From Ralstonia pickettii (GTDB lineage: Bacteria > Pseudomonadota > Gammaproteobacteria > Burkholderiales > Burkholderiaceae), in contig NZ_MCGB01000104.1 in NCBI RefSeq assembly GCF_001699815.1, forward strand, positions 31,857 through 95,856: 64,000 nucleotides of DNA. The letters run 5' to 3'. Shown in pieces: positions 46,665-55,234 of the stretch. The notes below the pieces were generated by a model. The model was not told where the DNA came from. It did not search any database and saw only the letters and a list, made by a program, of their open reading frames with translations. Each line of letters opens with the position of its first letter. The first letter of the stretch is position 1. The position numbers and the translations under genes were made by a program.

Positions 46665-46789
46665 TGGACATCGTTTGCGTCCCGCTTGGTTGGTATTTTC
46701 CCTAGTTTGTCACACCTTGATGATAGGCCGGTGCAACGCTAATATTTGGCCGTACTAACGTTATTTGTAGGCCGTCAATACGTATTCAT
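46665..46789 (+). promoter_or_regulatory. conserved promoter/operator block B
   Basis: Copy B of the block at 40664-40788: TGGACATCGTTTGCGTC at the left edge, TTTTCCCTA (46696-46704), -35 TTGATG (46717-46722), 17 bp, -10 TAATAT (46740-46745), then the 22-bp repeats. A transcript would start near 46752 and read ridA and the genes behind it. Confidence 0.85.
46724..46789 (+). repeat. three 22-bp direct repeats, set B
   Basis: Units start at 46724, 46746 and 46768, with GGCC at 46726, 46748 and 46770. The pattern TWGGCCG-N5-ACGY holds in all three. Confidence 0.9.
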
Positions 46790-46982
46790 AAGGCGATGCT
46801 CAGATGGGTGTCGCTCAGGTCGGTGCCGCACCGCGCGTCACGCGGCCGTGCTGGCTTTCTTGGCGGCGAGACGATCTTCAAATGGCAGCCCGAAAACAGG
46901 TGCAGGGCTAGAGCGCTGTTGGCGTCTTCTTCTGCTCCGCACACCTGTTTCCATCAACGCATCTAGCAGAGAGGCTCAGGCC

Positions 46983-47396
46983 ATGGCTGCAAGCAATAAG
47001 CGTCAATCGATCATCCCGGCTCCTTTCCAAGGGCACTACGACGCGTATCACTTCTCGCCGGCAACGCGCGTGGGCGACATGGTCTGGGTGTCCGGCCAGG
47101 TTGGGGTGGATGCTGACATGAAGCCTGCGGAGGGGATGCAAGCGCAGGCGCAGATCGCATTCGAATGCCTGAAGCTCGTTCTCAACGAGGCGGGCGCAAG
47201 CCTGGCCGATGTGGTCGAGCTCACGACGTTTCACACGGACCTGCATGGCGATATCGACGCGTTTATCGCCGTCAAGGACCAGTTCTTTCCGAGCCGCTAT
47301 CCGTCGTGGTCGGCGGTAGGGGTGACGCAGTTGGCCTTGCCTGGATTGCTGATCGAGATTCGCGCGATGGCCGTGGCCGGATCCGGTGAGGAATGA
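46983..47396 (+). CDS. ridA: RidA-family (YjgF/UK114) protein
   Basis: A 137-residue RidA-family protein (RVGDMVWVSGQVGVDADM, QIAFECLKLVLNEAGASLADVVELTTFH, YPSWSAVGVTQLALPGLLIEIRAMAV). RidA proteins hydrolyse reactive imines and enamines to carbonyl compounds and ammonia. First gene of operon B, in a regulon rich in amine-oxidising flavoenzymes, it probably removes imines made by those enzymes. The Arg usually found in the C-terminal IEIRA segment is present, consistent with catalytic activity. Confidence 0.92.
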   Translation: MAASNKRQSIIPAPFQGHYDAYHFSPATRVGDMVWVSGQVGVDADMKPAEGMQAQAQIAFECLKLVLNEAGASLADVVELTTFHTDLHGDIDAFIAVKDQFFPSRYPSWSAVGVTQLALPGLLIEIRAMAVAGSGEE

Positions 47397-47452
47397 GCGC
47401 TTGAGGCGGCCGGACATGCTGGCTGCACGGCGAGAGATATTGGAAGGAGCCC

Positions 47453-48820
47453 ATGATGAAGAAGCAACGCATTGAATTCGTATCCGCTATTGCGGCCGCA
47501 GTATGTTGTGTGATCGGCACCGCCGCCATGGCGGAAGACCTCACGCCGGAGGGCGGTGATCGCGCCGCGAGCAAAGATGGTGCGGTACCTGCTTACGCAG
47601 GTAAACAGTCGCCCGAAGCGGGTTGGGAGTGGGGCAAGGTTCGCGGCGATTTCTGGAAGCACAAGAGCGAGAAGCCGCTGTACTCGATCGATGCGTCAAA
47701 CATCGACAAGTACGCAGACAAGCTGACGCCAGGCCAGATCCAGCTCATCAAGCAGAAGAAGGGCTATCGCATGGACGTGTATCCGTCGCATCGCGAATGC
47801 CAGGTGCCCGACTTCGTTGCGCAGAACTCCAAGGCAAATCTGACCGGAGCGAAGCTGGATTCGACGGGGGAGCAGCTGCAGACGGCCACCCTTCCGGGTG
47901 TTGCATTCCCGCAGCCCAAGAACGGCGCAGAAGCGATCCTGAACTACATATATCGCTACCACGGTGAAGGTCTGGAATGGCCGAAGATGGTCACCTCGAT
48001 TTCCCCGCGCCCGGGCGGCAATGAATGGATCGACGTGATCTCTCCACAGCATGCTCTCCTCCCATGGGGCAAGCCCGGCAAGACGACGCCGCAGGATGTT
48101 GACCAGCTCAGCAGTGCCGCCTTCTTCAAGATGGAATCGCCACCGGCGCTGGCCGGACAGGCTTTTGTACAGCGGCAGTTCTTCAACAAGTCGTCGGAGA
48201 CGTTCTATTACTTCCCGGGGCAGCGTCGTGTGCGCCGCATGCCGGCCTATACGCACGATGCGCCGGTCATCGGCATGGAGAACCAGTACCTGATCGATGA
48301 GGCCAACATGTTCTACGGCACGATCGACCGGTTCAACTGGAAGCTCGTCGGCAAGAAGGAACTGCTGGTGCCGTACAACGCGTTCGGCATGTACAAGTTC
48401 AAAACCAACCTGCACGACGTTGCCACGCCCGACGGCGTTGCTTCGGGCAACCGTCGCTACGAGATGCACCGCGTCTGGGTGGTCGAGGCCACGCTCAAGC
48501 CCAGCGCGCGTCACGTTGCATCCAAGAAGGTGTTCTACCTGGATGAAGACAGCTGGTTGGCGCTCGTCGGCGAAGACTACGACGCCCAGGGCAAGCTCTG
48601 GAAGGTGCGCGAGAGCTACCCGATTCCGGTGTGGGAGCTGGGCGGCACCTGCGACAACCTGCCGTTCGCGATGTACGACCTCAGCAACGGCCGTTACGTG
48701 ATGGATCAAACGACGTTCGGTCAGGGCAAAGACATTCGTTGGTACGAGCAGATCAATGATCCGCGCTTCAAGACGGATTTCTTTACCGCAGAGACACTGC
48801 GCGCGGTGAGCGAGCGCTGA
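47453..48820 (+). CDS. DUF1329 outer-membrane/periplasmic protein
   Basis: A 455-residue DUF1329 protein with a signal peptide (AIAAAVCCVIGTAAMA|ED). Aromatic-rich segments such as FYYFPGQRRVRRMP and NMFYGTIDRFNWKLVGKKELLVPYNAFG are typical of the family, which resembles LolA/LolB lipid-binding folds. It commonly sits beside DUF1302, an RND protein and a YCF48-like protein, as here. The set is thought to handle hydrophobic compounds at the outer membrane. AAGGAG precedes the ATG. Confidence 0.9.
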   Translation: MMKKQRIEFVSAIAAAVCCVIGTAAMAEDLTPEGGDRAASKDGAVPAYAGKQSPEAGWEWGKVRGDFWKHKSEKPLYSIDASNIDKYADKLTPGQIQLIKQKKGYRMDVYPSHRECQVPDFVAQNSKANLTGAKLDSTGEQLQTATLPGVAFPQPKNGAEAILNYIYRYHGEGLEWPKMVTSISPRPGGNEWIDVISPQHALLPWGKPGKTTPQDVDQLSSAAFFKMESPPALAGQAFVQRQFFNKSSETFYYFPGQRRVRRMPAYTHDAPVIGMENQYLIDEANMFYGTIDRFNWKLVGKKELLVPYNAFGMYKFKTNLHDVATPDGVASGNRRYEMHRVWVVEATLKPSARHVASKKVFYLDEDSWLALVGEDYDAQGKLWKVRESYPIPVWELGGTCDNLPFAMYDLSNGRYVMDQTTFGQGKDIRWYEQINDPRFKTDFFTAETLRAVSER

Positions 48821-48894
48821 ACGTGGCCGCATGAGCGGGGGCCGGCACGCGCTTGAGGAGGGGCGTACCGGTATCAAAACGGGTTGGAGGAAAA

Positions 48895-50730
48895 ATGAAT
48901 ACCAAGAAGATGTCCACGCGGACAGCGATTTCGCTCGCCGTGTTGGCGGCAACAACGTCTGCAGCGTACGCCTACGACTTCACCCTGGGCACGGACGACG
49001 CGGTGAAAGGCTCGCTGGTGAGCAACATCACGGCCGGTGTGGCAACGCGGACAAAAAGCCCGAGCTGCGCGCTCACGGGTGATCCGAATGCAAATGGCTG
49101 CGGTGCGGCGGCCAATACCGACCAGTGGGGCGCTGGCGACAACGGCGATCTGAACTATCGCAAGTGGAAGCCCTACAGCACATACCTGAGCGCGACCAGC
49201 GAACTGCTGCTGACGATGCCCAGCGAGGGGTTGAAGTTCATGGCGCGCGGCACGGGCATGTACGACTTCATGGCCAAGAACACCGAGCGCACGCCGCTGT
49301 CGAGTGATGCGAGGGCGCAGGTGGTTTATGACGCGCACGTGCTTGACCTATGGGCGCAGAAGGACTTTACCGTGGCGGATCAGAACGCCCACGTCCGTAT
49401 CGGCAACCAGGTCATCAACTGGGGCGAGAGCATGTATGCCATGGGCGGCATCAATGCCACCAACTCGCTCGATATCCAGAAGCTTCTGATTCCTGGCTCG
49501 CAGCTCAAGCAGGCGCTGCTACCTGCGCCGATGGTGAGCTTTGCCACGAATCTCTCGCATGGCTTGAGCACCGAGGCTTATTACCAGTTCATCTGGAACG
49601 GCAACCGCATGCCCCCGGTTGGCTCTTTCTGGTCGGCGTCCAACGCTGTGGGCCGTGGTGCTGAGCCTTTCACCGTGAACACGACCAATTTCAACGCGAA
49701 CGGCCCGAGCGCGGGTACGGTGGCGGGCCAGAACGGTTTGAACAGCCACGACCCGGGCACCATTGCGGCGATCAACAACGGCCTGGTCAATGGCGACTTC
49801 GCTGGCCCACCGTCGTTCTCGATCGGGCTGCCGGTCTCCAACAAGCTGCCTTCAAAGTACAAGCCGCAGTTCGGGGTGAAGTTCAACTATGTGCCGACCT
49901 CCATCGACGCGAACTTCGCCTTCTATTACGAGAACTACACCGACAAGTCGCCCGTGTTGAGTTCGTTCACGAATAACACAGCACAGTGGTCGTATCAGCA
50001 GAATCGTCAGCTGTTTGGTATCAGCGCGAACTTCCCGGTGGGACCGTGGGCAGTCGGTACCGAGCTGTCGTATCGCCCGCGTGACGCCGTGGCGCTCTCG
50101 GGTTGCTACGGCGCAGGCGGACCGATGGACCTGAACGTGAACCCGGCCGGTGTCGACTGCCAGCAGTGGGTGGACCGCAAGAAGCTGCAATTCGGTATCA
50201 ACGGCATTCTGGCACTCACGCGCAGCGAGTATCCGTTCCTCAAGATGATAGGAGCGGATTCGGCCTCGCTGACCGCAGAAGCGACGATGGTCTACTACCC
50301 CGGTCTTGGCGGAAGCGTGACACGCACCATCAACGGCGTGCAGGTCATGCAGGCGCCGCAGGCAGGCTATCTGACGTGGCTGAACAACAACTCAGGCACG
50401 GGCTACCCCATCGGCATGCGCCAGGGTACGGCCGCCTCGGGCGGCGTGACGGTCGACTTCAACTGGACGTATGACGGCACGCTGATCCCCGGCTGGCAGG
50501 TCACGCCGGGTGTGACGTTCAACGCGGGCCTGTACGGTTACACGCCCACCTTTAACGCGAACTACATGCAGGGCGCGAAGTCGGCCAACTTCTACGTGCT
50601 GTTCAACCAGAACCCCACCGTCTGGCAGGCGGGCATCAACTTCACGGCGTTCTGGGGCGGGCACAACACGGTCGGCAATCCGTATTCGGATCGCAACTTT
50701 ATCGGCGCATTCGTCACGCGCAACTTCTGA
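48895..50730 (+). CDS. DUF1302 outer-membrane beta-barrel protein
   Basis: A 611-residue DUF1302 protein: signal peptide (AISLAVLAATTSAAYA), an N-terminal glycine/serine-rich region, VRIGNQVINWGESMYAMGGINATNSLDIQKLLIPGSQLKQALLP (a family hallmark, here cited by its parts), and a barrel ending in NF (FVTRNF), as outer-membrane barrels do. TTGGAGG precedes ATG 48895. With DUF1329 it probably forms the outer-membrane part of a transport path for a hydrophobic molecule. Confidence 0.9.
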   Translation: MNTKKMSTRTAISLAVLAATTSAAYAYDFTLGTDDAVKGSLVSNITAGVATRTKSPSCALTGDPNANGCGAAANTDQWGAGDNGDLNYRKWKPYSTYLSATSELLLTMPSEGLKFMARGTGMYDFMAKNTERTPLSSDARAQVVYDAHVLDLWAQKDFTVADQNAHVRIGNQVINWGESMYAMGGINATNSLDIQKLLIPGSQLKQALLPAPMVSFATNLSHGLSTEAYYQFIWNGNRMPPVGSFWSASNAVGRGAEPFTVNTTNFNANGPSAGTVAGQNGLNSHDPGTIAAINNGLVNGDFAGPPSFSIGLPVSNKLPSKYKPQFGVKFNYVPTSIDANFAFYYENYTDKSPVLSSFTNNTAQWSYQQNRQLFGISANFPVGPWAVGTELSYRPRDAVALSGCYGAGGPMDLNVNPAGVDCQQWVDRKKLQFGINGILALTRSEYPFLKMIGADSASLTAEATMVYYPGLGGSVTRTINGVQVMQAPQAGYLTWLNNNSGTGYPIGMRQGTAASGGVTVDFNWTYDGTLIPGWQVTPGVTFNAGLYGYTPTFNANYMQGAKSANFYVLFNQNPTVWQAGINFTAFWGGHNTVGNPYSDRNFIGAFVTRNF

Positions 50731-50793
50731 CGCGTCCGTGTCGGGCGGCGGCGCGCGCGGTGCGCCGCCAGAAATACTTGAAGGGGTAGTGTC

Positions 50794-53154
50794 GTGTTGA
50801 ATCGTCTTGTTGCGGGGCTGGAAAAAGCCTTCTTCGGTCACCGCATGATCGTACTCGCGGTGATTGGCCTCTTCACTGCAGGAATGGCCGTGTTTGCCGT
50901 GCAACTGCGCATGGATGCGGGCTTCGAGAAGCAGATGCCGATCGGCCATGAATACATCCAGACGTTCCAGAAGTACCGGAACGATCTGCTCGGGGCCAAT
51001 CGCATCACGGTGGTGGTACGCGCGAAGAAGGGTTCCATCTGGACGCCGGAAGGGCTCACACGGTTGTACAACGTGACTCAGGCGGTCATTTACCTGCCGA
51101 ACGTGGATCGCATCGGTGTGCGCTCGCTGTGGACGCCCAACGCGTTCGTCAACGAGATCACCGAAGAAGGCTTCCGCGCCGAGCCGATCATCTCGGGCAA
51201 CATCACGCCGGATCAGCTCACGCCTGAAGTCGTGGCGAGTATTCGTCGCGCGACCACGCTCGGCGGCTACGTGGGCACGCTCGTCTCGCATAACGAAGAC
51301 AGCGCGATGATCACCGCAGAGCTGAACGAGCGCGACAGTGCCGGCAAGGTGCTCGACTACGTGGCGTTCAACCACACGCTTGAAGACAAGATCCGCAAGC
51401 CGTTTGAAGATGCCGGCTACGAAGTTCAGATCATCGGCTTCGCCAAGCAGATTGGTGACATTGCCGATGGCGCCAAGGGCGTGCTCGTCTTCTGCGTGAT
51501 CGCGCTGCTGCTGACGGCTCTCTCGGTGTACTGGTATTGCCATTCCGTGCGCTTCACGGTGCTGCTGATCGTGTGTTCGCTGTCGTCGTTGGTCTGGCAG
51601 TTCGGCACGCTGCGGCTGCTGGGCTTCGGGCTGGATCCGCTGGCGGTGTTGGTGCCGTTCCTGGTCTTTGCCATCGGGGTGTCACACGGCGTGCAGCAGG
51701 TCAACTTCATCGTGCGCGAGATTGCCCGCGGCAATAGCTCGTACGACGCCGCACGCCACAGCTTCAGCGGTCTGCTGATCCCGGGCGTGCTGGCCCTCGT
51801 GACGGCCTTCGTCTCGTTCATCACGCTACTGCTGATCCCGATTCCGATGGTGCGGGAGCTGGCAATCACGGCCTCGCTGGGCGTGGCCTACAAGATCGTG
51901 ACGAACCTGATCCTGCTGCCGGTGGCTGCCTCGTGTTTCAACTTCACGCAGGCGTATGCGCAGAGCGCGCTCAAGCGTGCGGCTTGGCGCTCGGCGGTGC
52001 TGCGTCCTCTGTCGAAGGTTGCCCAGCCAAAGTACGCCGGCGTCACGTTGTTGATCACGTTGATGGTGTTTGGGCTGGCGGTCTGGCAGAGCCGTGACCG
52101 TGTGATCGGCACGCTGCAGCCTGGCGCCCCGGAGTTGCGCGAGGAAGCGCGCTTCAACCGGGATGCGACGTCCATCGCAGGCAACTACGACATGGGGCTC
52201 GATTGGCTGTCGGTGGCCGTCGAGTCGACCGGCAAGGCGTGCAACAACCCAGCCGTCGGCTTGTACGAGGACGAATTCACCGCCGCCATGCGCACCGAGC
52301 CCGGCGTGGTCTCCGCCCAGTCGTACTCGGGGATGCTGCGCACCTACAACGCGGGCTACAACGAAGACTATCCAAAGATGAACGTCGTGCCGATCGACCC
52401 CGAGAACTACGGTGCGGTGTCGGTGGACGTGGCGCGTCTGAAGGGCTTCATGAAGGCCGACTGCAGCATGACCGCCGTGCACCTGTACCTGACCGACCAC
52501 AAGGCGACGACGATCAACCGGATCCTGGAGGACATCAAGCAGTACCGCGTGTCGCATCCGTTCCCCGGCGTCAACATCCGCCTGGCGGCAGGGAATGCCG
52601 GCGTGCTGGCCGCCACCAATGACGAGGTGGAGCATAGCGAGCTGCCGATGATGCTGTACGTGTACGCGGCCATCGTGATCCTGGTGTTCCTGGCCTATCG
52701 CGACTGGCGCTCGATGCTTGCTTGCTGCGTGCCGCTGACGGTGGCCACCTTCATTGGTTACTGGTTCATGAAGGAACTCAAGATCGGCCTGACGGTGGCG
52801 ACCTTGCCGGTGATGGTGCTGGCGGTGGGCATCGGTGTGGACTACGCGCTGTACATCTACAACCGCCTGCAGCGGCACCTGGCCGAGGGCGACCCGATTG
52901 AGCGGGCGATGGAGCGGGCGCTCGAGTTCGAGTGCGTGGCGACGATCTTTACCGCCATCACGCTGGCCGTCGGTGTGGCGACGTGGAGCTTCTCGGCGCT
53001 CAAGTTCCAGGCGGACATGGGCAAGCTGCTGGCCTTCATGTTCATCGTGAACTTGGTGATGGCGATGACCGCGCTTCCAGCGCTGGCCTCAGTGCTGGAG
53101 CGCTGGTTCCCGCGGCGTAAGCCAGCGCGTGCGCCGGGCCTGTTGAGCCACTGA
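50794..53154 (+). CDS. MMPL/RND-family transporter
   Basis: A 786-residue RND-type inner-membrane protein with two repeats, each a membrane helix, a periplasmic loop and five helices. It is shorter than tripartite pumps and resembles the MMPL/HpnN group that moves lipids and hydrophobic compounds. Charged residues in helices are seen at AVGIGVDYALYIYNRLQRHL and FAIGVSHGVQQVNFIV. It starts at a GTG with AAGGGG upstream. No adaptor or TolC gene is adjacent, so it probably works with the DUF1302/DUF1329 proteins. Confidence 0.88.
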   Translation: MLNRLVAGLEKAFFGHRMIVLAVIGLFTAGMAVFAVQLRMDAGFEKQMPIGHEYIQTFQKYRNDLLGANRITVVVRAKKGSIWTPEGLTRLYNVTQAVIYLPNVDRIGVRSLWTPNAFVNEITEEGFRAEPIISGNITPDQLTPEVVASIRRATTLGGYVGTLVSHNEDSAMITAELNERDSAGKVLDYVAFNHTLEDKIRKPFEDAGYEVQIIGFAKQIGDIADGAKGVLVFCVIALLLTALSVYWYCHSVRFTVLLIVCSLSSLVWQFGTLRLLGFGLDPLAVLVPFLVFAIGVSHGVQQVNFIVREIARGNSSYDAARHSFSGLLIPGVLALVTAFVSFITLLLIPIPMVRELAITASLGVAYKIVTNLILLPVAASCFNFTQAYAQSALKRAAWRSAVLRPLSKVAQPKYAGVTLLITLMVFGLAVWQSRDRVIGTLQPGAPELREEARFNRDATSIAGNYDMGLDWLSVAVESTGKACNNPAVGLYEDEFTAAMRTEPGVVSAQSYSGMLRTYNAGYNEDYPKMNVVPIDPENYGAVSVDVARLKGFMKADCSMTAVHLYLTDHKATTINRILEDIKQYRVSHPFPGVNIRLAAGNAGVLAATNDEVEHSELPMMLYVYAAIVILVFLAYRDWRSMLACCVPLTVATFIGYWFMKELKIGLTVATLPVMVLAVGIGVDYALYIYNRLQRHLAEGDPIERAMERALEFECVATIFTAITLAVGVATWSFSALKFQADMGKLLAFMFIVNLVMAMTALPALASVLERWFPRRKPARAPGLLSH

Positions 53155-53167
53155 TCCGGAGGCAACC

Positions 53168-54139
53168 ATGATGAAAACGATTCTTACCAGCATCGCGCTG
53201 TGCGCGGCTGCCGCAGTGTTTGCACAAACGCCCGCCGAAGGCACAGTCGCCACCTGGAGCGCCAAGCCTGCGCATACGTGGCCAGCGCCGACCAACAGGA
53301 TGCTGCTGGACGCCACGCGCGCCGGAAAACGCATCGTCGCCGTGGGCGAGCACGGCATCGTTCTGCTCTCCGACGATGAAGGCCAGACGTATCGGCAGGC
53401 GCGCACGGTGCCGGCGTCCGCCACGCTGTCGGCTGTCTCCTTTGCCGATGAAAGGCACGGCTGGGCAGTCGGGCAGTGGGGCGTGATTCTCGCGACGAGC
53501 GATGGCGGTGAGACATGGCAAAAGCAGCGCATGGATACGGCCGTCGATCAACCGCTGTTCTCGGTGCTCTTTACAAACGACCGCGACGGCATTGCGATCG
53601 GCCTGTGGTCTTTGATGCTGCAGACCCATGACGGCGGTAAGACGTGGACGAAAACGACGCTGCCAAAACCGCCCGGGGGCGGCAGGGCCGACCGCAACCT
53701 GTACCACGTGTTTGCGGATGGCAAGGGCGCGTTCTACATCTCTGCCGAGCAGGGGACGGTGCTCAAGTCGACGGATGGCGGCGCCACTTGGGACTATCTG
53801 GCAACCGGTGGAAAGGGCTCGCTCTGGTCGGGTGTAGCCATGCCCGATGGGCGGATTGTGGTGGGTGGTCTGCTCGGCAGCCTGTTCCAGAGCAGCGATG
53901 GTGGAGCGAACTGGCAACCGTTGAAGGCCGAGACGAAGAGTTCGATCACCGGTCTTGTGGCGTCGGGTAACGGGTTCGTTGCGGTTGGGCTGGATGGGCT
54001 CGTGCTCAAGCAGCGTGAAGACGGCGCGCCGCTGGCGGTTGCACAGCGTGAAGACCGCGCGGCACTCACCGCCGCTGTGATCGACGCGGGCGGCAAGCCA
54101 ATCCTGTTTTCGAAAGAGGGCGTGCTGGCTGGGCTCTGA
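53168..54139 (+). CDS. YCF48/BNR-repeat beta-propeller protein
   Basis: A 323-residue secreted protein with a signal peptide (TSIALCAAAAVFAQ) and several BNR/Asp-box-like repeats (ILLATSDGGETW-type: ATSDGGETW, QTHDGGKTW, KSTDGGATW, QSSDGGANW). Such seven-bladed propellers act as assembly factors in photosystem II and recur beside RND/DUF1302 genes in catabolic clusters, where their role is unknown. It starts 13 bp after the RND gene. Confidence 0.88.
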   Translation: MMKTILTSIALCAAAAVFAQTPAEGTVATWSAKPAHTWPAPTNRMLLDATRAGKRIVAVGEHGIVLLSDDEGQTYRQARTVPASATLSAVSFADERHGWAVGQWGVILATSDGGETWQKQRMDTAVDQPLFSVLFTNDRDGIAIGLWSLMLQTHDGGKTWTKTTLPKPPGGGRADRNLYHVFADGKGAFYISAEQGTVLKSTDGGATWDYLATGGKGSLWSGVAMPDGRIVVGGLLGSLFQSSDGGANWQPLKAETKSSITGLVASGNGFVAVGLDGLVLKQREDGAPLAVAQREDRAALTAAVIDAGGKPILFSKEGVLAGL

Positions 54140-54225
54140 GGCCAGTTAAAGCGCTCACACGTCTCCCCGTGTCTCCCGACATCTTCGAGACGGTTCGTTA
54201 TCCAACGAGGTAAGAAGGGGTTCAC

Positions 54226-55056
54226 ATGCAAGTGACAGAGCAGATGAAGCTGGAGCTGGCGCGCGATGGCGCCACCGTCGCCCGAGGCCTGTTTTCACCC
54301 GAACGTCTCAAGCGGATGCGCGAGGCGTTCGATTACGGGATTGCCCACCCCAGCCCGCAGCACGGCTACGCCTTTGCAGGTACGCCGGATGAGCATTTCA
54401 ACGACTACGGCAACTTCGACAACCGCGATGTACACGTCGCGACGGTCAAGGCGTTGGGACTCGATGAGTTTGTAGCGTCGCTCTGGGATTCCGAGCATGT
54501 GTGGTTCATCGGCGAGGAACTCTTCATCAAGAAGGGCGGCAGGGCCGGCCGATCGCCGTGGCACCAGGACACTTCGTACTATCCGTTCAGCGGGCCGCAG
54601 TTGCTCAACATCTGGACCTGCTTTGAGAAGATTCCCCGCAAGAATGCGCTGGAGGTCGTACGAGGCTCTCACCTTGGGGCGCAGTACAACGGTACCTCTT
54701 ACAACGATCCCAACGATCACACCAAGTCGCTGTGGGTCAACACCGATTGGCCTCTACTGCCCAACATTGAAGCCGACCGTGCAAGAGACCCAGCGTCGTG
54801 GGACGTTGTCTCGTGGGATCTGGAACCGGGCGATGCGCTGTTGTTCCACTCGGGCTCGCTGCACGGCGGTGCGCCCGTGACCCCGGATTGCCCGGATCGC
54901 CATACGCTGGTTTACCGGTTCTACGGCGACAAGCTGTTTTACCGGCCCCTGCCAACCGGAGGATGCAACTACGGCTACGACATCAGCAATCTCAACGATC
55001 CGTCGCTGACGCCAGGCGAGCCGTTCCGGGCGCCTTACTGCACGCAGGTGCGGTGA
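54226..55056 (+). CDS. phytanoyl-CoA dioxygenase (PhyH) family protein 1
   Basis: A 276-residue Fe(II)/2-oxoglutarate dioxygenase. The H-x-D iron ligands are in SPWHQDTSYYP, the distal His in HSGSLHGGAP, and the 2-oxoglutarate Arg probably in HTLVYRFYG. PhyH enzymes hydroxylate unactivated carbons and can trigger loss of N- or O-alkyl groups. Last gene of operon B, followed by a terminator. It is only distantly related to the second PhyH gene at 58833. Confidence 0.9.
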   Translation: MQVTEQMKLELARDGATVARGLFSPERLKRMREAFDYGIAHPSPQHGYAFAGTPDEHFNDYGNFDNRDVHVATVKALGLDEFVASLWDSEHVWFIGEELFIKKGGRAGRSPWHQDTSYYPFSGPQLLNIWTCFEKIPRKNALEVVRGSHLGAQYNGTSYNDPNDHTKSLWVNTDWPLLPNIEADRARDPASWDVVSWDLEPGDALLFHSGSLHGGAPVTPDCPDRHTLVYRFYGDKLFYRPLPTGGCNYGYDISNLNDPSLTPGEPFRAPYCTQVR

Positions 55057-55196
55057 GGCAAGCAAAGTCGTCGCCTCAGCGGCGTGCGCCATCGCCAAGC
55101 CCCCTCAAACTAGCGAACGCAGTAAGCCGATGCTATTGAAAACGTACGCTGGTGACGTCTCCTAGATCCTAGCTTTGGTCTCCTCTGGGGTCTTTC

Positions 55197-55225
55197 GATG
55201 CCGTGGCAGCACGGCATCTTTTTTT
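55197..55225 (+). terminator. Rho-independent terminator of operon B
   Basis: GATGCCGTG (55197-55205) pairs with CACGGCATC (55210-55218) around GCAG, followed by seven T. It lies just before the convergent TetR-type gene. Confidence 0.93.
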
Positions 55226-55234
55226 GTTCGTGCT

